Part shown: in pieces, positions 49,752 through 59,800 of the stretch
Numbering within the stretch: position 1 is the first letter of the stretch
Layout: each line of letters begins with the position of its first letter
From: an uncultured Saprospiraceae bacterium
Lineage (GTDB): Bacteria > Bacteroidota > Bacteroidia > Chitinophagales > Saprospiraceae
Assembly: GCA_937924805.1 (NCBI GenBank)
Contig: CALDTZ010000066.1
Location: 1 to 64,000, forward strand
Reading direction: 5' to 3'
Length of the DNA: 64,000 nt
Position numbers and translations under genes: made by a program
Notes under the pieces: model-generated
The model's input: only the letters and a program-made list of their open reading frames with translations
Database searches by the model: none
Told to the model about the DNA's origin: nothing

Positions 49752-51350
49752 ATGATGAAAAAGAACTATTACCTTTATTTTTTGAGCTTTGTTTTTTTGT
49801 TTTCTGCGTGTGATAACGGGTTTGAAGAGCTGAATACAAACCCCTTTTTTCCTACGCAGGTTGAATCTGGACCACTTTTTAATAAGTCTATAGAAAGTCT
49901 TTTACTTGGTTGGAATGAGCAGTTTTATTTACATAATGAATCTATGTATGGAATTACTCAGCAAGCAGCAATTACCGCTCAAGCATTTCAAAATATTAAT
50001 ATTGGCACTGAAGAAATGTGGTCTCAATATTATTCAGCTTTGGTTAATTTAAGAGAAATAGAACGTCGACTTGATGAAGATGTGGCTGATCAAGAGGCGA
50101 CTCATAACGTTCGTGCACAACTATTGATTTTACGTGCGTACAAAACATTCCGCTTGACGGATATCTTTGGCGACATCCCTTACTTTAATGCAGGGAAAGG
50201 GTTTCAATCTTTGGAGTATTTGGAACCAGCTTTTGATAGTCAAGAGTCAATCTATAAATCATTATTAGATGATTTAGCATGGGCTAATGACCATATGAAC
50301 CTTGAAAGTCAACCTTTTACTGAAAATGGAAATGAGTATCTAAGTTTTGAAGCATTCGATAATCTATTTTTTGGAGACCTTTCTAGGTGGATAAAATTTG
50401 CAAACAGTTTGCGTTTACGACATGCATTAAGAATGTACGAGGCTGATCCTGATTTTGCTGGCAATCATATTGCTATGGTGCTGGATAATCAACTTCCAAT
50501 CCTTGAAGCAGGCGAAGATGTCGTTTTAATACCAAGATCTTTGTCTTTTTTAAAGCAAAGTACCCATTGGAGTTTTCGTGAACATAAAAAATTGCGAATG
50601 GGATCGACGATATGGAATGTAATTTCAGAAAATGATGAAGTAAATGGTAGTGGTATTTTTGATCCACGAGCTCACTTTTGGTTTGAACCGAATAATGAAA
50701 ATGAATGGTCAGCTTTTCCACAAATCCCCAACGCATCAACATTACCTTCTGGTGGGTTCCCATACCAAAATTCCCGTGATGTAGCATATACCGTGAAAGG
50801 TGGAGATAATATTTATTCACCTATAAATTATTATTTAATTCGCGATGAACTAGATGTCCCCGAAATAGTACTAACTTCTGCTGAGATTCAATTTATTCAA
50901 TCAGAAATCTATTTACTAGGATACGGAGTTTCTAAAGATGAAACAGAAGCCAAGAGCCATTACAATGCAGGATTTATAGAGTCTGTAACGTTTTGGCAAA
51001 ATATAATGACATCAACAGAAATATGGGAAACCAAGCCACCAATTTTGGAGATAGGAGAAATATTTAGTGCAGGCAATCATCCGAATATCCTAGTTTTTCA
51101 AAATATTGATAATACTGAGATCTTAAAAAGAATTCATACCCAACGGTGGTTGGATGCATTTCGGCAACCATGGGAAGCTTATGCTTTAGGTCGTAGAACA
51201 TTAAATACACCAAGAACAGGAGATCCAATCGATCATTTTAGATATCCTTATCCTCCATCTGAGCAAACAAATAATCCTAATGAATATGCTAAACAGCTTG
51301 ATAAAATGACAGTAGATAACTCAACCATTCGAGTCTGGTGGATGAATTAG
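49752..51350 (+). CDS. SusD/RagB-family nutrient-binding outer membrane lipoprotein
   Basis: Directly follows SusC; lipobox FLFSACDNGFEELNTNPFFP; LLILRAYKTFRLTDIFGDIPYF; SRWIKFANSLRLRHALRM. Confidence 0.93.
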   Translation: MMKKNYYLYFLSFVFLFSACDNGFEELNTNPFFPTQVESGPLFNKSIESLLLGWNEQFYLHNESMYGITQQAAITAQAFQNINIGTEEMWSQYYSALVNLREIERRLDEDVADQEATHNVRAQLLILRAYKTFRLTDIFGDIPYFNAGKGFQSLEYLEPAFDSQESIYKSLLDDLAWANDHMNLESQPFTENGNEYLSFEAFDNLFFGDLSRWIKFANSLRLRHALRMYEADPDFAGNHIAMVLDNQLPILEAGEDVVLIPRSLSFLKQSTHWSFREHKKLRMGSTIWNVISENDEVNGSGIFDPRAHFWFEPNNENEWSAFPQIPNASTLPSGGFPYQNSRDVAYTVKGGDNIYSPINYYLIRDELDVPEIVLTSAEIQFIQSEIYLLGYGVSKDETEAKSHYNAGFIESVTFWQNIMTSTEIWETKPPILEIGEIFSAGNHPNILVFQNIDNTEILKRIHTQRWLDAFRQPWEAYALGRRTLNTPRTGDPIDHFRYPYPPSEQTNNPNEYAKQLDKMTVDNSTIRVWWMN

Positions 51351-51387
51351 AATTTATACGTAATTTCAAATTTAAATAACGAACGCA

Positions 51388-53895
51388 ATGCAAAATTTTT
51401 ACAAATGCCTTTTGACAATCTTTTTAGGATTCATCCTACAAGGAGTCGCGATTTCACAATCTCAACAATATTTACATTTTGATGGGGAAGATGATTTTAT
51501 TGAGGTTCCTGAAGCTTCAAAATATATAGCTGGAGGAGACCAAATAACGATGGCAGGATGGTTCTATCATGATGAAGTATCGTATGGCCAAGGTCTTATG
51601 AGTTTTAGAAACGGTGGAACCGGCGATGGAGAAATGTATATTATTCAACTTAATAATGGACAGTTAGAATGTAGGTTAATATTAAATGGGGTATTAAGAG
51701 AGGTAGTCACAGGTACATTTACAGTGTTACCCGAGCAGTGGCAGCATTTCGCGTGGGTTTATGATGGGGCAAAGGTAGAAATGTTCGTTGATGGTGTATC
51801 AAAAGGTTCAACGCCTCACGTGGGTATATTTGCATCGACAGATACGCCCTTTTCTATTGGTAATCATATAAGTCCTTGGAATTTTTTGTTGAAGGGTAGT
51901 GCTGATGAGGTAACCTTATGGAATAAAGCATTGACCGCAAATGACCTTCAAACGATTATGACAAATGAATTAAACGGAGATGAAGATGGATTGCAATTAT
52001 ATTACAAAATGAATCAAGGGGTACCTGGAGAAGACAATACGACCATCAGTAGCCTAATTTCTTCGGTTGAACCTGGAGTTAGAGATGGTATTTTACAAGG
52101 ATTTAATTTAAACGGAAATACATCAAACTTCTTAGGAGAGGTTAATGAAGGGTTCCAAGTTATCACATTTGGTCAACTGGACAACAAATTAATTTCAGAT
52201 GACCCTTTTGATTTACAAGGAGAATCAACCTCCGGGTTACCACTGGATTATCAGATTGTTTCTGGTCCAGCATCTATAAGCGGCAACACAATTACTTTAG
52301 ACGGAATCGAAGGTGAAGTTGTCATAAGAGCATCTCAAGCAGGAAATGCAGAATACGATCCAGCAGAGGATATTGAAAATGTATTTCAAGTGATTGATCC
52401 AAATGAAAATTTAGTTCAAATTGAAGGTCGTAGTCCAATTGCAGGGAACGTAATGATCCCTAATTTGGGGCCAATGCCATTGGCTTGTATTGCGAAAATC
52501 GATTATCCTGAATTGTTTAGTGTAGACAATGTTCAGTTTGTCATTGATGGTGAAATGGTAGAAGCCAAAGAGGAAAAAAATGGTCATTATACAGGTTGGT
52601 GGACGCCAACGGATTATGGGACCTATTCGATGGATATTATTTCTTCAAATAATTTTGGCGCTTCGAATACTGAAACCGTACTATTTACCGTAGTTAACGA
52701 AGGAACAACGATGACAGCAAATGCTGGACAAAGTGTTTGGTTAGATGTGAATACTGGATATAGAGAAGTGGAAGTTGAACTTCCTTCCTTTGTTGGAGCT
52801 TTTGATAAAATTACGGGTCATTTAGATATTGCATGTCCTCCTGGAGGATGCGATCCATGGGATCGAATTGTAAATATTGGGATCAAAGGACACAATGGAG
52901 AGTGGTACGAAATTATTAGATACATTTCACCATATGGTGTTGCTTGTAATAGTGAAATTGATTTTACTGATTTCGCATCACTACTCCACGGTAAGGTTAC
53001 GATGTACTTTGAAATGGGTACACAAGGTAATGGGTTTGAATATTCGTTAGATATTGATTATTCAAAAGGTACACCTGAACACGCTTATAGTACGATTAGC
53101 AAGTTATGGTACAAAACATATCCCTTCGGTGATCCAGGCAATCTTCAACCGACGCACATTATAAACGCTGCTTTTCCTGAAAACACAATGGCTGCTAAAA
53201 TAAAACTCGTTTCAAGCGGCCATGGATGGGGTGAAAACAATACTGGAAATGCAGCAGAATTTCATCAAGATAAACACCATATATGGGTCAATGATGCTCA
53301 AACCTTTGAACAAGATAACTGGTACAATTGTGATCCAAATCCAGATGGATGTCAACCACAAAATGGAACATGGTATTTTGATCGAGCAGGGTGGTGCCCA
53401 GGTGCAATCGCACAATGGTTTGATTATGATATGACACCATATATCGCAGATGATTTCAAATTGCAATATGTATTTAATGAAAATTATGTTGACTTTTGTC
53501 ATGCAAATAATCCTAATTGCGTAAACTCTGTAACATGTGCAAATTGTAATGATGGTTTTAATCCAAGTTTACATGTTTCTTCTTATTTAATTTCTTTAGG
53601 AGATACACCACTAGATGCAGTAACGATACCAGCAAGTAATGAAGCATTAGGTATCTTGGAATTTGACGTTTATCCCAATCCTGCAGATGAACAGATTACG
53701 ATTCAGTTAGCAGAAAATGCTAAAAAAATAAATCTTATTATAAGAAATCAAATAGGGAAGGTTGTGCTTAGTGAAAATTTGAATACGTTTTCTAAACTAG
53801 TTACTCTAAATACCAATCGATTAGTTAGTGGATTATATTATTTAGAAATAAATTCAGGAGATTTTATAGGAACACAAAAACTAATAATAAAGTAA
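51388..53895 (+). CDS. LamG domain + PNGase F-like (peptide-N-glycosidase F-related) secreted protein with T9SS sorting domain
   Basis: LamG: YLHFDGEDDFIEVPEASKYIAGGDQITMAGWFY...FSIGNH. PNGase F-like: CDPWDRIVNIGIKGHNGEWYEIIRYISPYG...SSGHGWGENNTGNAAEFHQDKHHIWVN...NGTWYFDRAGWCPGA. C-terminus FDVYPNPADEQITIQL...SGLYYLEINSGDFIGTQKLIIK. Confidence 0.85.
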   Translation: MQNFYKCLLTIFLGFILQGVAISQSQQYLHFDGEDDFIEVPEASKYIAGGDQITMAGWFYHDEVSYGQGLMSFRNGGTGDGEMYIIQLNNGQLECRLILNGVLREVVTGTFTVLPEQWQHFAWVYDGAKVEMFVDGVSKGSTPHVGIFASTDTPFSIGNHISPWNFLLKGSADEVTLWNKALTANDLQTIMTNELNGDEDGLQLYYKMNQGVPGEDNTTISSLISSVEPGVRDGILQGFNLNGNTSNFLGEVNEGFQVITFGQLDNKLISDDPFDLQGESTSGLPLDYQIVSGPASISGNTITLDGIEGEVVIRASQAGNAEYDPAEDIENVFQVIDPNENLVQIEGRSPIAGNVMIPNLGPMPLACIAKIDYPELFSVDNVQFVIDGEMVEAKEEKNGHYTGWWTPTDYGTYSMDIISSNNFGASNTETVLFTVVNEGTTMTANAGQSVWLDVNTGYREVEVELPSFVGAFDKITGHLDIACPPGGCDPWDRIVNIGIKGHNGEWYEIIRYISPYGVACNSEIDFTDFASLLHGKVTMYFEMGTQGNGFEYSLDIDYSKGTPEHAYSTISKLWYKTYPFGDPGNLQPTHIINAAFPENTMAAKIKLVSSGHGWGENNTGNAAEFHQDKHHIWVNDAQTFEQDNWYNCDPNPDGCQPQNGTWYFDRAGWCPGAIAQWFDYDMTPYIADDFKLQYVFNENYVDFCHANNPNCVNSVTCANCNDGFNPSLHVSSYLISLGDTPLDAVTIPASNEALGILEFDVYPNPADEQITIQLAENAKKINLIIRNQIGKVVLSENLNTFSKLVTLNTNRLVSGLYYLEINSGDFIGTQKLIIK

Positions 53896-53951
53896 GCATA
53901 TACAAGTATTGATTAAAGGTTTTTTATAGTAAAAATTTAATCTTGGAAAAT

Positions 53952-53987
53952 AAAAGCCTAAATAACATCTTAGTTATTTAGGCTTTT
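53952..53987. terminator. Perfect 15-bp stem hairpin after the PNGase F-like gene
   Basis: aaaagcctaaataac-atctta-gttatttaggctttt followed by T-rich sequence. Confidence 0.78.
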
Positions 53988-54101
53988 TAATTTTGTGTAT
54001 TATTCGAAATGTTAAAACATCTATTTATGGATATAATTAGGTGCTGAATTTCGTTACTATCTGTGACATCTAGAATTTTATAATATTTAAAGTGTATAAT
54101 C

Positions 54102-54593
54102 ATGAAAAAATTAGTAACCTTTTGTTTTTTATTATCTTTTGTTTTATTGCAATCTTGCTCAGACCCTTGCGAAGATATTTCTTGTAATAATAATGGAGTT
54201 TGTGACGATGGTACCTGTCTGTGTGAAGACGGATATTCTGGAGTCTCATGTGATGATGTAAATAGGACTGTTTTTATTGGAGATTGGGGTGGAGAGTATG
54301 AATGCCCTGCTTCAGGATCTATTTCTGCAGATATTTCTATTACAGAAGGAACAGAAGGAATCGATGCTATTGAGATTCTAATTGAAGGAACTCAACGAAG
54401 TGCAAAAGTAACTTCTCCAAATAGCTTTGTTTTAGTAGAGCAAACAGAAGAAATTGAATTTCAAGGAAATATTATTTTTGTTACGGTAAATGGATCAGGA
54501 GTATTAAATACAAATAATTCATTAGATATAGAAATTGTTTCTGCATTTGATAATGGAGGAAATACAGTTTGTACTTTTTCAGGATCAAAATAA
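54102..54593 (+). CDS. EGF-like domain-containing lipoprotein
   Basis: Lipobox LLQSCSD; CEDISCNNNGVCDDGTCLCEDGYSGVSCDD six-Cys EGF pattern. Confidence 0.8.
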   Translation: MKKLVTFCFLLSFVLLQSCSDPCEDISCNNNGVCDDGTCLCEDGYSGVSCDDVNRTVFIGDWGGEYECPASGSISADISITEGTEGIDAIEILIEGTQRSAKVTSPNSFVLVEQTEEIEFQGNIIFVTVNGSGVLNTNNSLDIEIVSAFDNGGNTVCTFSGSK

Positions 54594-54613
54594 TTTGATT
54601 TAAAAGAAGTATT

Positions 54614-54646
54614 GTAAGGAGATGAATTTCATCTCCTTACTTTTTT
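54614..54646. terminator. 12-bp stem hairpin followed by T-tract
   Basis: gtaaggagatga-att-tcatctccttac tttttt. Confidence 0.75.
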
Positions 54647-54657
54647 AATCCATTTTT

Positions 54658-55272
54658 ATGAGATTTTTTATTTTGCTTATTGTGTCGGTTACTTTGGGTT
54701 CTTGTGCTAATTTAAGTCGCTTTCAAACGGGCCAAACAATTGGCAAAGGAAATGTATCTATTGGTGCAAACGTATCTGGTTACGGAGTCACCAATGAAGA
54801 ATTGTTTAATGTGCCATTTTTTCCATTCTTAGCTGTGCATGGAAGTTATGGTGTTTACGACAATCTTGATTTGGGTTTGTCTGTATCTTCAGGAGGTAAT
54901 GCTCAAGTATTTGGGAAGTTTCAATTTGTCGGAGACCAAGCATCCTTTTTTTCAATGGCTGTAGAACCAGGGATGAGTCTCCAATATTCTGGGAATAGTG
55001 TATTTGATGTGACTAGAGCACATCTAGGCCTACCTTTTTCTCTCCATTTTACACCTAAGTCTAGTATTTTTTTTGAGCCAAAGCTAATCGGTCAGATTGT
55101 GGAATCAGACGCTAATACTTATTTTTCTGGCATCAGTGGCGGGTATGAAAAGAAATTTCAAACGATTTCATTGACCATTGGCGGGTCATATTTTGGAATT
55201 AGTGATCAAGATATTCAAATAACGGATCAGTCTTTATTTCAAATTGGGTTAGGTATTACAAAAGTATTCTAA
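54658..55272 (+). CDS. Hypothetical outer-membrane lipoprotein, beta-barrel-like
   Basis: Lipobox SVTLGSCANLSRFQTGQTIGKGNVSIGANVSGYG; alternating strands. Confidence 0.65.
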   Translation: MRFFILLIVSVTLGSCANLSRFQTGQTIGKGNVSIGANVSGYGVTNEELFNVPFFPFLAVHGSYGVYDNLDLGLSVSSGGNAQVFGKFQFVGDQASFFSMAVEPGMSLQYSGNSVFDVTRAHLGLPFSLHFTPKSSIFFEPKLIGQIVESDANTYFSGISGGYEKKFQTISLTIGGSYFGISDQDIQITDQSLFQIGLGITKVF

Positions 55273-55326
55273 ATGCAAAGAACCAAAATCTTATTCATCG
55301 TAAGCTTGATTGTTCTTCGAAAGTTT

Positions 55327-55809
55327 TTAATTCCTTAGCTCAATCAGAAAGCGTTGAATTTGTCTTCGATGACGGAGTATATGGACAATAGCATGCTCAT
55401 AAAGTTGTTCAATGCTATAATATTGGCCCCAGGATGAAAGCACTTTTTTGCTTTCAATGCTTTCATTTAGCGGTAAATTAGGATGATCAGAAAATAGTTT
55501 TACATTAAAGTCAAACATTTTATCTAATGCTTTTTGATAATCCGCAATAGTATCAAAATATTGTTGTTCAGTGTGTAGTATTGGATCTCCAAGGTATTCT
55601 CTTGTAAGGTTGGCATATGTGTACCCAGCTTTAACTACATGCGTTAAAACGGTTTGGATCGATCGACAAGCATCATCTTTTGTATTTTGATCAACAATGG
55701 TTAACAGTCCATTTTCAGAAATAGGATCAATTACAAACTTTAATTCATTGATTGCTTTTTCATACTCATCTAATAGCGCACCAACAGCACCTGTATTTCT
55801 AAAAACCAT
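55327..55809 (-). CDS. DinB-family protein
   Basis: CRSIQTVLTHVVKAGYTYANLTREYLG...YEHAIVHILRHRRQIQRFL: DinB/YfiT-like four-helix bundle. Confidence 0.75.
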   Translation of the reverse strand: MVFRNTGAVGALLDEYEKAINELKFVIDPISENGLLTIVDQNTKDDACRSIQTVLTHVVKAGYTYANLTREYLGDPILHTEQQYFDTIADYQKALDKMFDFNVKLFSDHPNLPLNESIESKKVLSSWGQYYSIEQLYEHAIVHILRHRRQIQRFLIELRN

Positions 55810-55813
55810 TTTG

Positions 55814-56380
55814 CTACAAAAAGTCTACGGCTCCAGTATCTAAATTATAATATGCCGGTACTACTTTAACGCCTTCGTTTTTCACGGCATTACCTATAAT
55901 TGCAGATCTATTGATGAGTTCTTCAACAGTGAGTTTGGCATTTGTTTTTACGATATCATTTATTGGAGCATTATCATCACTTGCTGATATTGCAGGTGTT
56001 ATATGGCTTAATAAGTGATTTAAATTGTATCCATTATCTCCACCACCTGCGGCAGCGGTTACGGCCCCGCAATTTTGATGACCTAATACTACAATCACCT
56101 TAGAGCCACAATGGGCTACTGCATACTCAATACTAGCCATTGAAGATGTATTAGCAATATTTCCTGCTACCCGAACTACAAATAATTCACCAAGTCCTGC
56201 ATCAAATGCTAATTCAGGAACAACTCGGCTATCAGCACAGCTTAAAACAATCGCATATGGTTGTTGACCTCCCGTTAATTCATTTCGCCTACTGCTATTT
56301 TGAAGTTTACCATCTAGTTTATCTTCAACAAAGCGTTTGTTGCCGTCTTTTAATCTTTCTAATACATTCGTTGTAGTCAT
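55814..56380 (-). CDS. Beta-carbonic anhydrase
   Basis: VLSCADSRVVPELAFDAGLGELFVVRVAGN...VIVVLGHQNCGAVTAA: beta-CA zinc ligands C-D-R/H-C. Confidence 0.94.
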   Translation of the reverse strand: MTTTNVLERLKDGNKRFVEDKLDGKLQNSSRRNELTGGQQPYAIVLSCADSRVVPELAFDAGLGELFVVRVAGNIANTSSMASIEYAVAHCGSKVIVVLGHQNCGAVTAAAGGGDNGYNLNHLLSHITPAISASDDNAPINDIVKTNAKLTVEELINRSAIIGNAVKNEGVKVVPAYYNLDTGAVDFL

Positions 56381-56804
56381 AGTGTACTTTTTGTTTAGAT
56401 ATTAACTCACTCAAGCTGAAATTACGATTTATCATCAGTAAAAACAACGATCCTTTGCTTTTGTTTTAGTTTCTTGTTTTTTTGAAAATAAAGGATCATT
56501 CTTACTTTCTAGCATATAGTTTATCCATTTTCTTATTAGACAAATGCATTTTTAATTATGGATTGGCCATTTATTTACAGCGGCGTTAAAGATATTTAAT
56601 CAATTCTATTTAGTGGAGTCCTTTTTTCTGATTTTAATGAGGTTATTACCTTTTATGTGAAATGAATAGAGTTAAAATTTAGATTTATAAGCAATTACAT
56701 ATGATAATATTATTTAATATGTTATTTTTGTTACCATCCCTCCAACGAAACTTGTAAATCAACACTTTAGTTGTTTTTATATAAACTGATTAAACATAAG
56801 TATT

Positions 56805-59800
56805 ATGTCGTTTTTATCCTCCAAATTTGGAATGTTTTCTTTCGTAATGATTACCATGCTTTCAACGAAAGCATATAGTCAAATCCCATGTATGCCTGCA
56901 CCATCCGATATTACAGTTGGTGTTGTAGGAGAACCAAATAACATCGTTGTTCCAGTCGATCAGGAGGATGTTTACACGAATGGACGTCAGGTGCCAACAT
57001 TTCGGGAAATGGTTGGTGTAAACCTTCTAAAAGGAAATGAGAATAATTTTAATGACATGGATAACTTGACAGATATGTTTTCATATGCAAGGTTATTCCA
57101 ATTTATGAATAAGGATTATTGGGATGATGGAGTTGGTGAGCCCAATAGTGGGGACCCAAGTAGTTATAGAATATTTAGACCTTTTGAAGATCGAGATAAT
57201 TTGAAACTAGCTGTGGATGTAGATGGTAAACCATTAAATAGAAATTCTGTCTTACCTGGAGATCGATTGATTTCTTATGATTTGGTTACAAAGGATTTGG
57301 TTGAAGAACCGTTGACATCAGTACTAAATGTCTACCAAAACTATATGAATCAAAATTGGCATCATGCAGTATCCGTTTTTGATGAGTTTCAGGCTCCAAG
57401 TCAAGTTAGTTTAACGGTAGTTCCTGCAAATTTTCCTCCAGCGATACAAGGAGATTATTCATTTCCTTCACAATGGTGGACGGAGAGTGATTGGGGAGCG
57501 GATGCGATTGAAAGACGGGAAGCAGCAAGAGCTTATGCATTAATATTTGCTAGAACTTATGCGCCAAAAGCCAGTGATTGTTCTACCTGTAGTTCTATTG
57601 TTTCTGTATTGGAAGTAGGAAATGAGCCATGGACCTATAGTCAAGATGTATACCATGCTGTAATAGAAGGAATGATCGATGGTATTGAGGAGTACTATGC
57701 ATCTGATCCGACAAATAAATTGAAATTATTGCCAGCGGCTTTTCAAGCTCAGCATCAGGAAAATTCTAACCCTGCTGGATTCAATTATTTAGATTGGAAA
57801 GATTATCAAGGCACTAGAATTCCTGAGGATATGAAATGTTACTTGCATGGAACAAATTTGCATCCTTATTCAAATGATTTAGCAGATGTCGGAGGTGGAT
57901 TTTATAATCAGCGTCTTACAGCAGAACCTGAAAAAAGCAGTTCGAGTAATGCCGCAGAATCAAAATATCTGTTTATTAAAAATGCATGGAAATGGGGAGA
58001 AGAAAATATGCCAATAGGAAGTCAACATTATTATATCAGTGAATTTGGTTGGGATTCAGAAGTGCCTGAATGTCCCGGTTTAAATGTAACTGGAGTCGGT
58101 CCTGAGGCTCAAGGGCTGTATATATCACGAGCAATATTAATGGCTGGACGTACTGGTGCGCATAGAGCGACGGCTTATGAAGCCATTGATAATTTTGCAA
58201 GTCCATGTGATTTTGCCTATCACAGTAGTGGTTTGTGGGCTAGGAGTAGTGGTACAGTCACAGAGAAAGAAAGTAAAAAAACGATCCATAAGTTAATAGA
58301 ATTGGTTGGGGATTTGAGATTTCATAAATCATTAGTAGAGTCAAATGGGGAAGAGTTTGCTTATATTTTAGAAGATGTAAATGGCAATCCAACACACATG
58401 GTTGGTTGGCTAGCACAGAATGTAAATAATCAAGATTGGGCAACCATTAAAAATTCAACGAATAATTCTATCAATTTAAATTTAATGTTAAATGGAGATC
58501 AATATCAACCTGACGTTAATAGTGATTGGTATTACTTAGACAATAATATAACAACGGATGGGAATGGAGCGGTGACAAATCTTTTTGAAATACCAGATGT
58601 AAGTGAAGCATATAATGTAGCAAATGAAACATTCACTTTTAGCCCGGTACCTGTATTAATACCTATCATGACAGATGAAACGGTAGAACTCATATGCGAA
58701 GGAAGTATTACTTCCATATCCTGTTTTGGAGGAAGTGATGGTAATATTGATGTTACTATTATTGGAGGAATGTCTCCTTATAGTTTTGTTTGGTCCCATG
58801 ATATAACAGAAGTTGGATCAACGTTGAGTAATGTCTCAGCAGGCAATTATTCCGTTGAGGTCATGGATGTTAATGGAGTTGTGACTACTTGTAATTTTGA
58901 AATGTTAGATGGTGACGCAATACAAATAAATGATGTCGAATTAACAGCTACAAGTTGTGGAAATAGTAATGGTTCACTTACAATAAACGCATCTCCCAAA
59001 AATGGCCAGCCAAATAGTATTTTATCATATAGTATTGATAATGGTAATACTTTTCAATCTTCAAATTATTTTGATAACCTAGGATCAGGTGATTTCGATA
59101 TTTTAGTAGAAGATCTGGATGGTTGTACATCCGAGACGGTAACAACGATCAATGAAAGTAATGCGTTAATTTTGGCCGTAGAATCAACTTGTTTTGGTGC
59201 TGGAACCATTAGTCTAAATCTTACCGTCAGCGATGGTCCTCCTCCATTTGAATACGAGTGGGAAGGTCCAAGTGGGTTATATTCTACCGAAGATCTTACC
59301 AATGTACCTCAAGGTACATACTATGTAACAGTGACAGCGAGCAACAATTGTACAGCTCTTTTAGAAACGACATTACAAGATTGTTGTATTGTGGATGATT
59401 TTTGCGAATCAATAATTGTACAGCCCAATTGTACTAGCGATCAAGGAATGATTAGCATTATGCCTTCTGGCGGATCGGGACCTTACGAATATTTATGGGA
59501 AGATGATTCTAACCTTAGCGTTCTTATGAATGCTAGCCCAGGGATTTATAGTGTAACGGTCACAGACAACATTGGATGCTCCAGTGTTTGCACAGCTACG
59601 ATAGAAAATCAACCAACCATTGCGATTGATGATCTTGATATTACAAATCCAAGTTGTGGACTTTCAAATGGAACAATAATAATAAATGCAACACCTAAGG
59701 ATGCTAATGCGAATAGTGAGTTAGAATATAGCATTGATAGTGGTGTAAGCTTTCAAATGAGTAATACTTTTAGCAATGTGCCTTCTGGATCTTATACAGT

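Noticed and set aside
50473-50820. 115-aa minus-strand ORF
   Set aside because: Antisense to SusD; composition is not protein-like
53212-53502. ORFs 53212-53502 (-) and 53222-53434 (+)
   Set aside because: Both overlap the conserved PNGase F-like domain frame
56381-56804. ~420-bp gap between the carbonic anhydrase and the giant ORF as a possible ncRNA or tRNA locus
   Set aside because: No tRNA-like cloverleaf or strong conserved structure seen; only a weak gatccttt...aaaggatc inverted repeat with a long loop
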